Source: Idiomarina sp. UBA6142 (lineage in GTDB: Bacteria > Pseudomonadota > Gammaproteobacteria > Enterobacterales > Alteromonadaceae). Taken from it: a stretch of 5,831 nt of DNA. Positions 5,581 through 5,831 of this stretch are shown here, piece after piece (the first letter of the stretch is position 1; the number at the start of each line of letters is the position of its first letter). The stretch spans positions 1 through 5,831 of the forward strand of contig DIVC01000017.1 of NCBI GenBank assembly GCA_002423905.1, written 5' to 3'. The notes beneath the pieces are model-generated. The model was not told the origin of the DNA. It did no database searches and saw nothing but the letters and a program-made list of their open reading frames with translations. The position numbers and the translations under genes are program-made.

Positions 5581-5831
5581 TAATCTTGGCCCGCGGCATC
5601 AGCCGGGGTACCCGTCTTTTTCAATTCGGTTTTTGCCTCTTGCATTAAGTCGCGCGATATATGGTCGCGACTGCGCTGTGACTTAAAGGCCTCAATGCGT
5701 GACTCGATCATACGGCGTGGATAATAGTTATTACTGATGTCCACGTCCGCTGTTTCCCAGTTTGGATCGACAGCAAACTCTTGTACTGGTTTATCTGTGA
5801 TGATGAGTTTGCTCACCGATTGTGCATTTCG
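5580..5831 (-). CDS. C-terminal end of a larger gene, probably M1-family metallopeptidase (partial)
   Basis: The frame is open to the right edge (R-N-A-Q-S before the Val encoded by GTG 5816). That GTG has no ribosome site, so I read it as an internal codon and the feature as the last 83 residues of a longer protein. The tail contains FAVDPNWETADVDISNNYYP, then PRRMIESRIEAF and a charged, lysine- and aspartate-rich end. From memory, the D-P-x-x-E-T-A-D-x-D-x-x-N-N-x-Y/W-P pattern closes many secreted M1 zinc metallopeptidases, and such genes often sit directly before DUF6702 genes, as here. The catalytic HExxH region would be far outside the window, so the assignment rests on this tail and the neighbour. 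If the GTG were a start, this would be a 78-residue orphan protein, which I think less likely. Confidence 0.55.
   Translation of the reverse strand, partial: RNAQSVSKLIITDKPVQEFAVDPNWETADVDISNNYYPRRMIESRIEAFKSQRSRDHISRDLMQEAKTELKKTGTPADAAGQD

Noticed and set aside
1..5831. CRISPR arrays, tRNA or rRNA genes, intact insertion sequences, defence or phage systems
   Set aside because: No regularly spaced repeats, no tRNA-like cloverleaf and no transposase or phage-like proteins were seen. Nearly all of the window is ordinary metabolic and envelope coding sequence.

Overview
The window is a compact stretch of a gammaproteobacterial-type chromosome. Base composition is balanced, the signal peptides and lipobox are Gram-negative in style, and every recognisable gene lies on the minus strand. 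The proteins are rich in Gln, Ala and Leu. This would suit a marine or freshwater member of the Alteromonadales or Rheinheimera-like groups, but that placement is a guess.

In the direction of transcription (right to left) the order is: the 3' end of a larger gene, probably an M1-family metallopeptidase (5580-5831); a secreted DUF6702-type protein (5074-5580); a four-helix membrane protein of unknown function (4561-5031); a periplasmic PQQ-dependent aldose-type dehydrogenase (3461-4561); a flavin-containing monooxygenase (2124-3446); a bile acid:sodium symporter (BASS) family transporter (1228-2124); an extended short-chain dehydrogenase/reductase (SDR) (273-1235); and a 23-codon remnant of a classical SDR (209-280). 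After about 120 bp of non-coding DNA comes the start of an unrelated lipoprotein gene (1-86, cut by the window edge).

Spacing is very tight. Junctions are TAATG (5580), TGATG (4561), TGATG (2124) and 8-base overlaps at 1228-1235 and 273-280. The only gaps are 42 bp (5032-5073) and 14 bp (3447-3460). This fits one transcription unit with translational coupling, although a promoter in the 42-bp gap is not excluded.

The genes fall into two groups. The right half is envelope-directed: peptidase tail, secreted DUF6702 protein, membrane protein and periplasmic sugar/aldehyde oxidation. The left half is a redox-and-transport module: FMO, BASS transporter, extended SDR and, originally, a second SDR. 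I infer that the left module takes up or exports a small organic acid or hydrophobic compound and modifies it by oxygenation and alcohol/ketone redox steps. The substrate cannot be read from the sequence.

The most notable point is the operon's distal end. A clear classical-SDR N-terminus (MSSRAIAVITGAASGLG...) begins in an 8-base overlap with the preceding gene, then stops after 23 codons. The stop is at the edge of a short imperfect palindrome that resembles dispersed repeats associated with transposases. This looks like a decayed or deleted last gene of the operon.
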